Assembly (NCBI GenBank): GCA_027451165.1
Contig: DAIDJX010000009.1
Location: 1 to 25,486, forward strand
Direction of reading: 5' to 3'
DNA: 25,486 bases
From: Prolixibacteraceae bacterium
GTDB taxonomy: Bacteria > Bacteroidota > Bacteroidia > Bacteroidales > Prolixibacteraceae
Numbering within the stretch: the first letter of the stretch is position 1; every line of letters starts with the position of its first letter. Below the pieces are notes generated by a model. It was not told where the DNA came from and ran no database searches. It saw only the letters and a program-made list of their open reading frames with translations. The translations under genes were made by a program, and so were the position numbers. Below are positions 1-7,793 of this stretch, piece after piece.

Positions 1-963
1 CCCCCTTCCCGTCGGGGAAGAAGATGGGGTTGTCGCAGCAGGCGTTCAGCTCCGTCTCCACCACCCGGAGGGCGTCCCACAGGGTCTTTTTCACCGCGCC
101 GTGGGCCTGGGGGATGCACCGGAGGGAATAGGGATCCTGCACCCTGTCGCAATTGGCATGGGAGGCTATGATTTCCGAACCTTCCAGGAATCGGTGCATC
201 CGGGCAGCCACATGGATATTTCCCTTGTACGGCCGGGTGCGGTGAAGCGCTTCGTGGAAAGGCATTTCGGAACCGGTCAGGCCTTCCAGCATCATGGCGG
301 CGATGAGGTCGGCATGGGAAAGACAATTGTGCAGCTCATCCACCAGCCTGACGGCATGGGACAGCATAAACTGGGTGCCATTGATCAGGGCAAGTCCCGC
401 TTTGGGTTCAAGGTGCAGCGGCGCTACGCCCAGTTCTCTTTCAATACCTCACCGGCTTGCTGGATGGAATTCTTCCGGAACACTTTTCCTTCGCCGATCA
501 GGGGGAGGAAAAGGTGGGCCAGTGGCGCCAGGTCGCCCGATGCGCCTACAGAACCCTGTTCCGGAACAACCGGAATAATATCCTCCTGAATATGCCAGAG
601 AATCCTTTCAATCACTTCCGGGCTGACCCCGGAATATCCCCTGGCCAGGGCATGGACCTTCAGGATCAGCATAAGCTTTGACAACTCTTTATCAATGGGT
701 TGGCCTACACCGACACTGTGGCTGAGCAGGAGGTTCCGCTGCAGTTCCCCGGTATCTCTCCGGTCAATGACAGTGGTACAGAGCGGGCCAAATCCGGTAT
801 TGATGCCGTATATAGCCTTCGTACCCTCCGCAATGTCCAATACCACATCATGGGATAAACGGATAAGACGTCCTGTTTCTTCCGTTACTGTTCCCTTTAA
901 CCGGCCTCCCAGTATCTGCAGGGCTTTCCCGGCAGTCAGTTGATCACTTCCCAGCCTGAACAT
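1..963 (-). pseudogene. hutH: Histidine ammonia-lyase, 3' end off-window, apparent frameshift
   Basis: Catalyses non-oxidative deamination of histidine to urocanate, the first step of histidine breakdown in the cytosol. From an ATG at 963 the protein begins MFRLGSDQLT. It shows YGINTGFG (residues 52-59), the LLSH substrate-side motif (79-82) and the Ala-Ser-Gly triad (141-143) that cyclises to the MIO cofactor. The frame ends at a TAG at 424-426, after about 179 codons. The minus-strand frame beginning at 433 continues the family without a break (LGVAPLHLEPKAGLALINGT, later QDPYSLRCIPQAHGA and ELNACCDNP) to the window edge, so one frameshift splits the gene. About 320 of roughly 500 residues are visible. 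An upstream in-frame start at 1122 would overlap the symporter and adds nothing family-like. Histidine rather than tyrosine is my best substrate call, but tyrosine is not excluded. The frameshift may be real or a sequence error. Confidence 0.85.
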
Positions 964-1036
964 AGCAATGTACTTTTCAGACAAAGGTAGTTCATTCTGG
1001 CTGAACAGAAACTGAGGAAAGTCAAGTGTAATAGTT

Positions 1037-2434
1037 TTATTGAGGGTCTGGAATTGTCTCCTGAGGGTATTCCTTTTCCCATTTGGCAACGACCACTGTG
1101 GCCAGGCAGTTGCCGATGACATTGACGGAGGTGCGGGCCATGTCCATCAGTTCGTCAATTCCGAGGATAATATACACCGGCCAGATGGGAAGTCCGAAGC
1201 TGGCTGCTGTGGCCATCAGGATCACCAGTGAGGCCCGGGGTACTCCGGCAACCCCTTTGCTGGTCAGCATCAGGGTGAAAATGATCAGGAGCTGTTTGTC
1301 TAAGGGGAGGTGGATGCCACTGATCTGCGCCACAAAAATGGTGGCCAGCGACAGGTATAGGGTGGTTCCATCAAGGTTAAAACTGTAGCCGGTGGGCATC
1401 ACAAAGGCAACAATTTTCCGGGGAATTCCGAATTCCTCCAGTCTTTCCATGGCCAGGGGAAGCGCCGATTCCGAGCTGGTAGTAGCAAAAGCCAGGGCTA
1501 CCGGTTCTGAAATGGTTTTCACAAATTTCCTGACCGGAATCTTAAAGATCAAGGCAATGGGGAGAAAGACGCCAAAAATAAGAATGATGAGCGACACATA
1601 CAGGGTAGCCAGCAACTTGAACAGGTTCACAAAGATATCCAGTCCCATGTGCCCGATGCTGTATGCAATGGCCGCAAAAACCGCCAGCGGGGCAAAGTAC
1701 ATCACGGTGGAGGTGAACTTAAACATCACCTCTGCCAGTGCTTCTGTGAAATTGATCACTGGCCGGCGGTATTTCTCCTTAACCATTGCGGTGGCTATTC
1801 CGAATAGTATGCTGAAGACCACGATTTGAAGTACATGCCCTTCAAAGACCGCTTTGGCGATGTTTTCCGGGAAAACATGAAGTATGATGTCTGTTCCTTT
1901 CAGGGCGGTGACTGTCGGGATTTCCGTGTGAGCCATTGACGCAGGTACTTCCACTCCCATGCCCGCCTTGCTGAGGTTGATGGCCAGTACGCCAATAAGT
2001 AAGGCAATTGTCGAAACGATCTCAAAATAGACCAGCGATTTCCAGCCCATCCGGCCTACCTGTTTCAGGTTGGAATGCCCGGCGATACCCACCACGATGG
2101 TGGCAAAAAGCAAGGGTGCAATGATGGTCTTGATCAACCGGAGAAAAATCTGGCTTACCACGTTCATGTGAACACCGATTTCAGGGAAATCATGCCCGAA
2201 TTCCGCCCCCAGCAACATGCTGATCAAAATCCAGGTAGTGAGAGATTTTTTCCGGATGGCATACCAGACCAGGGTTCCCATGAACAGCCAGCGAAGGATC
2301 ATTAATAGTGTGCTATTGATCGCTGCCAGCCGGTAATGGTCCAGAACAGTGAGGATGGAGACTGTGGTCAGCAGTGTCAGAAAAGACAGGAGTAACCATA
2401 ACCGTTGTTTTGATCTTTCTTTTAAAGCATTCAT
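1037..2434 (-). CDS. DctA-like dicarboxylate/amino acid:cation symporter
   Basis: Inner-membrane secondary transporter of the DAACS family, importing C4-dicarboxylates or acidic amino acids with H+ or Na+. Of 465 residues, the family core starts near residue 66. The re-entrant loop carries SSESALP (320-326), followed by PTGYSFNLDGT (347-357) and a C-terminal segment with ILGIDELMDMAR and VGNCLATVVVAKW-like sequence. These match DctA more closely than GltP. Residues 1-65 form an N-terminal extension with two hydrophobic segments (about 12-30 and 42-60) not usual in the family. The gene ends 73 bases before the hutH start on the same strand, so the two may be co-transcribed, which would fit amino-acid catabolism. 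The exact substrate cannot be told from sequence. Confidence 0.9.
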   Translation of the reverse strand: MNALKERSKQRLWLLLSFLTLLTTVSILTVLDHYRLAAINSTLLMILRWLFMGTLVWYAIRKKSLTTWILISMLLGAEFGHDFPEIGVHMNVVSQIFLRLIKTIIAPLLFATIVVGIAGHSNLKQVGRMGWKSLVYFEIVSTIALLIGVLAINLSKAGMGVEVPASMAHTEIPTVTALKGTDIILHVFPENIAKAVFEGHVLQIVVFSILFGIATAMVKEKYRRPVINFTEALAEVMFKFTSTVMYFAPLAVFAAIAYSIGHMGLDIFVNLFKLLATLYVSLIILIFGVFLPIALIFKIPVRKFVKTISEPVALAFATTSSESALPLAMERLEEFGIPRKIVAFVMPTGYSFNLDGTTLYLSLATIFVAQISGIHLPLDKQLLIIFTLMLTSKGVAGVPRASLVILMATAASFGLPIWPVYIILGIDELMDMARTSVNVIGNCLATVVVAKWEKEYPQETIPDPQ

Positions 2435-2486
2435 AGATAATCAGTTAGGTATTCTGTCAAAGCTTTCTGTTTGTAATTGAAAAAGA

Positions 2487-2494
2487 CAAAATTA
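2487..2494 (-). promoter_or_regulatory. Candidate Bacteroidota -7 element (TAATTTTG) for the symporter
   Basis: An 8/8 match to TAnnTTTG on the minus strand, about 52 bases upstream of the symporter ATG. No convincing -33 TTTG is visible, so support is limited to the -7 element and its position. Confidence 0.35.
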
Positions 2495-2556
2495 ACATTT
2501 TTGTTCTTCGTGATAATATCTTTTCTACCTACTGAACAATTTGACCGGCCGTGAAC

Positions 2557-2564
2557 TATTTTTG
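2557..2564 (+). promoter_or_regulatory. Candidate Bacteroidota -7 element (TATTTTTG) for trkH
   Basis: An 8/8 match to TAnnTTTG, 20 bases before the ATG at 2585. A TTTG lies at 2540-2543, but its spacing (13 bases) is shorter than usual. The site supports the chosen trkH start and diverges from the symporter promoter. Confidence 0.4.
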
Positions 2565-2584
2565 TCCGGTTTTACCGATTTCAC

Positions 2585-4396
2585 ATGACCATATTCAGAT
2601 TATTTGACAAATATATTTCGAAGGGTAAAAAGCTGGGAATTCTTGGTACCATGATAAACCGGCTTTTTTTGACCTTCACCCTGGCCTTGTTTGTCCTGTG
2701 CATTTATGATATTGGTTTTTCACAGCTGCAGGATTTGGATTCACTGTATCATAATACCCTGTTTAAGATACTTTTCCCGACGTCCGGCCTTCTTTACCTG
2801 ATCCGGTCTATTTTACTGACCGACCGGTCAATGGGATGGAAAGTATTTATTACCAATTCTTTCCTGGGAATCTTGCTCCTATTGCTCTTTGTTTCCCGTT
2901 TCGTGTTGGGGGGCGCCCATTTTTTCAGGCCCCTGTTCCATAACTTCACCATATTCCATCTTCTCACCTTCTTCCTTTTTATATTGGAAGTATCGAGGCT
3001 GCGACTTGACAAACTAATGCGTCTCTTCAACCCGGCTCAGTTGTTCATGGTCAGTTTTGCCTTTATTATTTCCTGCGGTGCTTTTTTGTTGATGATGCCT
3101 CAGGCAACGGTAATACCCATTTCTTTCACTGAGGCATTTTTCACCTCGACCAGCGCTGTGTGTGTGACCGGACTGGTGGTAGTGGATACGGCTACCAGGT
3201 TCACTGCTCTTGGAAAACTGATCATTTTAGGCCTGATCCAGGTGGGCGGGATCGGTGTGGTGACCATCACCAGTTTTTTTGGATTCTTCTTCAGGGAAAC
3301 CTCCTCTTTCAGGGAGCAGATGCTGCTCCGCGATTACCTGAGCGAGGAAAGTTATGCCGGGATTTTAAAAACCTTGATCAAAGTAATACTTCTGACTTTC
3401 CTGATCGAAGGAATTGGAGCGCTGATCATATTTTTCACCCTTGAACCCGGGATTCTTGGTTCAACCGGGGCTAATATCCGCTTTTCCATCTTCCATTCCA
3501 TTTCCGCTTTCTGTAATGCAGGGTTTTCCACGCTGACCGACAACCTTTGGGATGTCAGGGTCAGGGAAAATCATTTTCTTCATATCTCGGTTGCCAACCT
3601 TATTGTTTTGGGAGGCCTTGGTTTTCCTGTTTTTCTGAACATCTACAGTTATCTTAAAACACAGGTTACCTGGCTGAAAGACTGGTTTAAGTCAGGAAAG
3701 CCCTATGTTCACAGAGTAGGGATGATCACCTTCAATACAAAAATGGTAACCATAACTACTGTAATATTGTTGTTTTTCGGAACCCTGGCCTTCTATTTTC
3801 TGGAATTCAATCAAACCCAGCATGGGGTAAGTACCTTCGGAAAATTGAGCATGTCTTATTTCATGAGTGTAACCCCAAGAACTGCCGGATTCAACAATGT
3901 GAATATGGAAGCGATTACCAAAGCCTCCATGGTGGTACTGATTTTCCTGATGTGGATCGGTGCTTCCCCGGTATCTACCGGGGGCGGGATCAAAACCAGC
4001 ACCTTCAGTATCGCCCTGTTGAATATTTTGCGTATCATCCGGGGGAAAAGCCATATTGAAGTTATGCACCGTGAAATTCATGAGTATTCGGTAAACAAAG
4101 CCTTTTCAATAATTTTTGTGTCGCTTTTGCTCATTGGATCAGGATCATTTGCCATTTTCCTGATTGACGGACAATTCGGATTACTCCGGATCGTTTTCGA
4201 CTGTTTCTCCGCATTCAGTACCGTTGGTTTATCCATTAATCTAACGCCATTGCTTTCTGACCCGTCAAAGTGGATTTTAATCTCCCTGATGTTTCTTGGC
4301 AGGATGGGGATGATGACCCTGTTGCTTTCTTTATCCAGGAGATCTTCCACTGATAAACTGTACAGATATCCAAAAGAGAATTTGATTATTACCTAA
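2585..4396 (+). CDS. trkH: Trk/Ktr-type potassium uptake membrane subunit
   Basis: K+-translocating subunit of the Trk/Ktr/HKT superfamily, in the inner membrane. It has 603 residues. The four pore-loop selectivity segments are all present with their conserved glycines: CVTGL (193-197), FCNAGFS (309-315), TPRTAGFNN (430-438) and FSTVGLS (544-550). The superfamily core starts near residue 150. Residues 25-135 form an extra N-terminal region with about four hydrophobic helices, so the protein is longer than E. coli TrkH (about 480) or KtrB (about 450). The RCK partner gene starts 14 bases downstream, the usual two-gene arrangement. The start is supported by a -7 element at 2557. Whether transport is coupled to Na+ or H+ is not visible. 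Confidence 0.93.
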   Translation: MTIFRLFDKYISKGKKLGILGTMINRLFLTFTLALFVLCIYDIGFSQLQDLDSLYHNTLFKILFPTSGLLYLIRSILLTDRSMGWKVFITNSFLGILLLLLFVSRFVLGGAHFFRPLFHNFTIFHLLTFFLFILEVSRLRLDKLMRLFNPAQLFMVSFAFIISCGAFLLMMPQATVIPISFTEAFFTSTSAVCVTGLVVVDTATRFTALGKLIILGLIQVGGIGVVTITSFFGFFFRETSSFREQMLLRDYLSEESYAGILKTLIKVILLTFLIEGIGALIIFFTLEPGILGSTGANIRFSIFHSISAFCNAGFSTLTDNLWDVRVRENHFLHISVANLIVLGGLGFPVFLNIYSYLKTQVTWLKDWFKSGKPYVHRVGMITFNTKMVTITTVILLFFGTLAFYFLEFNQTQHGVSTFGKLSMSYFMSVTPRTAGFNNVNMEAITKASMVVLIFLMWIGASPVSTGGGIKTSTFSIALLNILRIIRGKSHIEVMHREIHEYSVNKAFSIIFVSLLLIGSGSFAIFLIDGQFGLLRIVFDCFSAFSTVGLSINLTPLLSDPSKWILISLMFLGRMGMMTLLLSLSRRSSTDKLYRYPKENLIIT

Positions 4397-4410
4397 TAAA
4401 ATATTTAGCC

Positions 4411-5079
4411 ATGAATTTTGTAGCCATCGGACTGGGAAATTTTGGGGCTTCCCTGGCAAAAACACTGACCTCCATGGGGCATGATGTATTGGGTGTGGAC
4501 ATCAGCCATGAAAAAGTTGAGTTTTTCAAAGATGTGATTGCCAACACCATATGCCTGGATGCCACCGATCCGCATACCCTGAAATTGTTGCCATTGAAAG
4601 AAGCTGATGCTTTCGTGGTCTGCATCGGCGATGATTTCGGTGTGTCCGTGAAGATTTCGGCGCTGTTGAAAAAACTGGGCGTTAAGAAAATCATCAGCAG
4701 GGAAAGTTCGTCCATTCACCTCACCGTACTCAATTCCCTGGGGGTGAAAAATACAATTAATCCGGAATGGGAGTCGGCAAGGGTATTGGCTCAACTGCTG
4801 ACCTTACCCGGGATCCACAACCTGTTCAGCATTACGGAGACCCTGAAAATGGTTGACCTTACTGTTCCCGAATTTATGGTCGGAGAGAAATTCTCTCCTA
4901 TGGCTTTTAAGGAAAATACCCATTTGAAAATTGTTGCGCTGAAGAGGGAAAGCAAAATTCTCTATTCCTCCTCTCAACCAAGAGAAGATCAGGATGTTGC
5001 AGATTTGGTTTACTTGCCTGAAGATATTCTGGTATTGATTGGTGAAATTAAAGACATCCGGAAATTCATCCGGGGATAG
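4411..5079 (+). CDS. ktrA: KtrA/TrkA-type potassium channel gating subunit (RCK)
   Basis: Cytosolic regulatory ring subunit that gates the adjacent potassium transporter in response to bound nucleotide. It has 222 residues with a single RCK_N (Rossmann) domain, GLGNFG at 7-12 and an acidic residue at the end of the second strand (GVDIS), followed by a RCK_C (TrkA_C) domain over roughly residues 140-222. This one-unit architecture is the KtrA form, not the duplicated TrkA form of E. coli (458 residues). It lies 14 bases after trkH and was probably transcribed with it. It is convergent with the flavoprotein gene, which ends 28 bases away. Confidence 0.92.
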   Translation: MNFVAIGLGNFGASLAKTLTSMGHDVLGVDISHEKVEFFKDVIANTICLDATDPHTLKLLPLKEADAFVVCIGDDFGVSVKISALLKKLGVKKIISRESSSIHLTVLNSLGVKNTINPEWESARVLAQLLTLPGIHNLFSITETLKMVDLTVPEFMVGEKFSPMAFKENTHLKIVALKRESKILYSSSQPREDQDVADLVYLPEDILVLIGEIKDIRKFIRG

Positions 5080-5107
5080 GAATTTCCAGCTCATTTGGCA
5101 ACTGGTG

Positions 5108-6547
5108 TCATTGCGCTGTTTTTTTCCGCAAGATCTGAAGAGCACATAAGTAACCGCCGTAAATTGCCCCGCTGAATCCTCCTCCGGTTTTCCCCCAGGC
5201 GGATGCAAACCAGAGATTTTCAGGCAACATGGAGATGTCTATGGATTTTTTATCCGGAGTCTGTGCAAATCCGTAAACTGCCCCTTCAGGATTAAGGGTA
5301 TAACGGCTACAGGTGTATGGAGTACCAACTTCCATGTATTCAATATTTTCAGAAATACCCGGAATCATTTTTTCAAGCCTGGCAGTAATGATGGCGGCTA
5401 CTTCAGCCTTTTTCATGAGGTAGGTTATCCGGTCCATACCTGTCCAATTTTTCAAATAGTCGACGCAGCATACCGCTGCCACACTTTTCCCTTCCGGGGC
5501 AAGTCCGGAATCAAGCTGGCTGTAATCGGTGAAAATAAAACTGCGCCTTTGGTAATCATCCGAATTGTTGAACAGAATATCTCTTTGGGAACGAACTGAG
5601 TCATCAAATATCGCTGCAGAATAGCAGGCATATCCCAAATCCTTCAAACTGCGTTTGAAGCCGTAGTAAACTGTCAGCAACGAAGCGCCTGTTTTAAGCC
5701 TGGAGATTTCTTTACGGAAGTTTTCTCCAGGTGTGTCGGGCAGCATATCAGCAACCCTGGGCATGGAATTGTTGGCAATAACCATCCTTGCCTGGGCAGT
5801 CTGCAAGTCAGTTCCCCGCTTGTTTTTTTGCTGAAATGTGACTCCTTTCACCTGATTGTCTCCGGTAATAATTCCGGTCACCAGGTGGTTCAGTTTTACC
5901 TCTCCGCCATGTTCCCTGATGTAACCTGTCAGGTAATCAGAAAGCTGCTGGGAACCACCCTTAATAAAACTGGCTCCGCCTCTGTAATAACTGCCCTGGG
6001 AAATGGTGTAATAGGCTAAGGAAAGCGTATAGGGATCATCATGGAAATAGCCCAGGTTGCCCAGGAGAATCAGTTTCAGATCTTCCTCCCGGATAATGGA
6101 ATCCAGAAATTCTCCGATGCTGCTGTCCTCCCCTTTGAATACTTCTCCGGTGGGTTTCAGAAGCTGTTCAAAATATGCCTGGATACCTTTGGCCTCCCCG
6201 GGAAAGAGTTGGGTCAGCACCCGGGTGGCCAATGCCGGATCGTGGGGAATGGTGACCTTCACCCTGCCGTTCAGAAAATGGTAAAAGTCAGGAACAGGAA
6301 CGAACCGGACATTGCCGGACACACCGAGATCCTTGAAAATCTTCATTTTCATATCTCCCGGTGCCGGGCCATCCATCTCATGAAGTCCCACTTCAAGGGT
6401 AAATTCTCCCCTTTTAAAAGTGGTGGCATATCCGCCCGGACGGTCATGCTGCTCAATGACCAGCACTTTTTTGCCTTCTTTCGCGAGCTTGGCCCCGGCA
6501 GTTAATCCTCCCAACCCGGCACCAATTACAATGACATCATAATTCAT
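5108..6547 (-). CDS. CrtI/CrtISO/RetSat-like FAD-dependent oxidoreductase
   Basis: Flavoprotein of the phytoene desaturase / carotenoid isomerase / retinol saturase superfamily, 479 residues. The N-terminus has the dinucleotide-binding fold GAGLGG (9-14), a ribose-binding glutamate (E32) and RPGG (36-39). The C-terminus has the family's FAD-closing segment, W(G)KTGGGFSGAIYGG. Members desaturate, saturate or isomerise polyenes, and several bacterial ones act on unknown lipids. No crtB or other carotenoid gene is in the window, so carotenoid substrate is not supported. It is the last gene of a three-gene minus-strand run, starting 33 bases after the GNAT-fold gene and about 1.2 kb after the acyl-CoA ligase gene. 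A fatty or polyene lipid substrate is my inference. Confidence 0.85.
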   Translation of the reverse strand: MNYDVIVIGAGLGGLTAGAKLAKEGKKVLVIEQHDRPGGYATTFKRGEFTLEVGLHEMDGPAPGDMKMKIFKDLGVSGNVRFVPVPDFYHFLNGRVKVTIPHDPALATRVLTQLFPGEAKGIQAYFEQLLKPTGEVFKGEDSSIGEFLDSIIREEDLKLILLGNLGYFHDDPYTLSLAYYTISQGSYYRGGASFIKGGSQQLSDYLTGYIREHGGEVKLNHLVTGIITGDNQVKGVTFQQKNKRGTDLQTAQARMVIANNSMPRVADMLPDTPGENFRKEISRLKTGASLLTVYYGFKRSLKDLGYACYSAAIFDDSVRSQRDILFNNSDDYQRRSFIFTDYSQLDSGLAPEGKSVAAVCCVDYLKNWTGMDRITYLMKKAEVAAIITARLEKMIPGISENIEYMEVGTPYTCSRYTLNPEGAVYGFAQTPDKKSIDISMLPENLWFASAWGKTGGGFSGAIYGGYLCALQILRKKTAQ

Positions 6548-6580
6548 ATCATATATTTAAACCACTTTATACTTTAATTT

Positions 6581-7747
6581 TTACTCTTCAGGAATCGGAT
6601 ATCTTTTGAATTCTTTGTTCCGGTCAAACAGATAGCGGTAGGTGATGTAATTTTTTACCGGTACACTCCCGATGGCCACAAAAATTTTCCTCATTTTCGG
6701 ATTGAAATCAGCCACCCAGGAAAACTCGACTTCCGTATAATGTGGTTTTTTTCTGAAAACTTCCTGGACCTTACGTATAAAGGCTGATTCAATGCCGTGA
6801 TTCTGAAAAGCGGGGATGACCCCCATCAGCAATCCTTTTGCCCTGGTCATGGTATTTCTTTTTTTGAGCCAAAGGAATTTTAGAAGGCTTATGGGATCGA
6901 GTTTTCCGTTCAGCTGTTTCAGTATCTGGTTCAGGTCCGGGAACATCAGGTAAATTCCGATGGGTAAGCCCTTGTGATAAGCGATCCATATAAATTCTTC
7001 ATCCACAATAGGTTTTGCTTTTCTCAGGGTATTCCTGATGTATTCCACTTTCAGGGGTTCAAAATTCTTTTTGAAGGAACTCCAGGCCTGGTTAAAGGCT
7101 TCGGCAAAATCGCGGGACAATTCCTCCTCCTTTTTCCAGCTGAAATGACGGAATTCATAATCCGGTTTCTGAAGTATCCAGGTGGCAATTTTATCGATTC
7201 TTTCAGGGAAGGGTTTGGTAATGTCCAAATGAAAACCCTCCATTTTGTAATATACCTGAAAGCCATATGTTTCAAATAACTGTTGATAGTAAGGAGGATT
7301 GTAGGGAACATCGAAGGATGGATGGGTAAAACCATTGACGAGTAAGCCCCAGAATTTATCGGTTTCCCCGAAATTAATGGGGCCGTCCATGGCTTCCATT
7401 CCCTTTTCCTTCAGCCATTCCTGTGCTGTCGTAAAGAGCAGGTTGGCTGCTTCCTGGTCGTTGATACATTCGAAAAATCCGATTCCACCTGTGGGCTGGT
7501 CCCAGGAATTGGCCAGGTTATAGTCAATGAAAGCCGCAATCCTTCCGGCAGGTTTGTTCCGGTCGTCGGTCAATACCCATCTTTCAACCACTCCGTGTTG
7601 GAAATAGGTGTTTCTGAGGGGGTTGAAAACCTCCATAATGTCATTGTCCAATGGACAAACCCAGATGGGATCATTTCTGTAGATGATCCGGGGGACATCC
7701 AGGAAAAGCCTGTTTGTTTTCCGGTTACTTACGTTTTGTAATTTCAT
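6581..7747 (-). CDS. GNAT-fold protein, putative N-acyltransferase
   Basis: 388 residues. I recognise it as a Bacteroidota-typical GNAT-superfamily protein, not as a named enzyme. The N-terminal half resembles an acyltransferase fold, with IGFFECIND (about 89-97) and DGPINFGETDKFWGLLV (about 121-137), a block repeated in these homologues. The C-terminal half has a possible acyl-CoA pyrophosphate loop near LLMGVIPAFQNHGIESAFI (about 308-326). No signal peptide or membrane helix is seen. It lies between the acyl-CoA ligase (46 bases away) and the flavoprotein (33 bases away) on the same strand. An inferred role is to transfer an acyl group made by the ligase to an amine. That is a guess from context. 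Confidence 0.75.
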   Translation of the reverse strand: MKLQNVSNRKTNRLFLDVPRIIYRNDPIWVCPLDNDIMEVFNPLRNTYFQHGVVERWVLTDDRNKPAGRIAAFIDYNLANSWDQPTGGIGFFECINDQEAANLLFTTAQEWLKEKGMEAMDGPINFGETDKFWGLLVNGFTHPSFDVPYNPPYYQQLFETYGFQVYYKMEGFHLDITKPFPERIDKIATWILQKPDYEFRHFSWKKEEELSRDFAEAFNQAWSSFKKNFEPLKVEYIRNTLRKAKPIVDEEFIWIAYHKGLPIGIYLMFPDLNQILKQLNGKLDPISLLKFLWLKKRNTMTRAKGLLMGVIPAFQNHGIESAFIRKVQEVFRKKPHYTEVEFSWVADFNPKMRKIFVAIGSVPVKNYITYRYLFDRNKEFKRYPIPEE

Positions 7748-7793
7748 AGGTTTACAGATATAGCTTGCGATGAGAAAACCGGATCGGGATAAA

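Noticed and set aside
964..1122. Longer start for the hutH frame at 1122
   Set aside because: The added 53 residues show no family similarity and overlap the symporter gene; ATG 963 gives the normal N-terminus.
5080..5107. Terminator between ktrA and the convergent flavoprotein gene
   Set aside because: Only a four-base CCAG/CTGG pair with a long loop is visible and no T-run; too weak to call.
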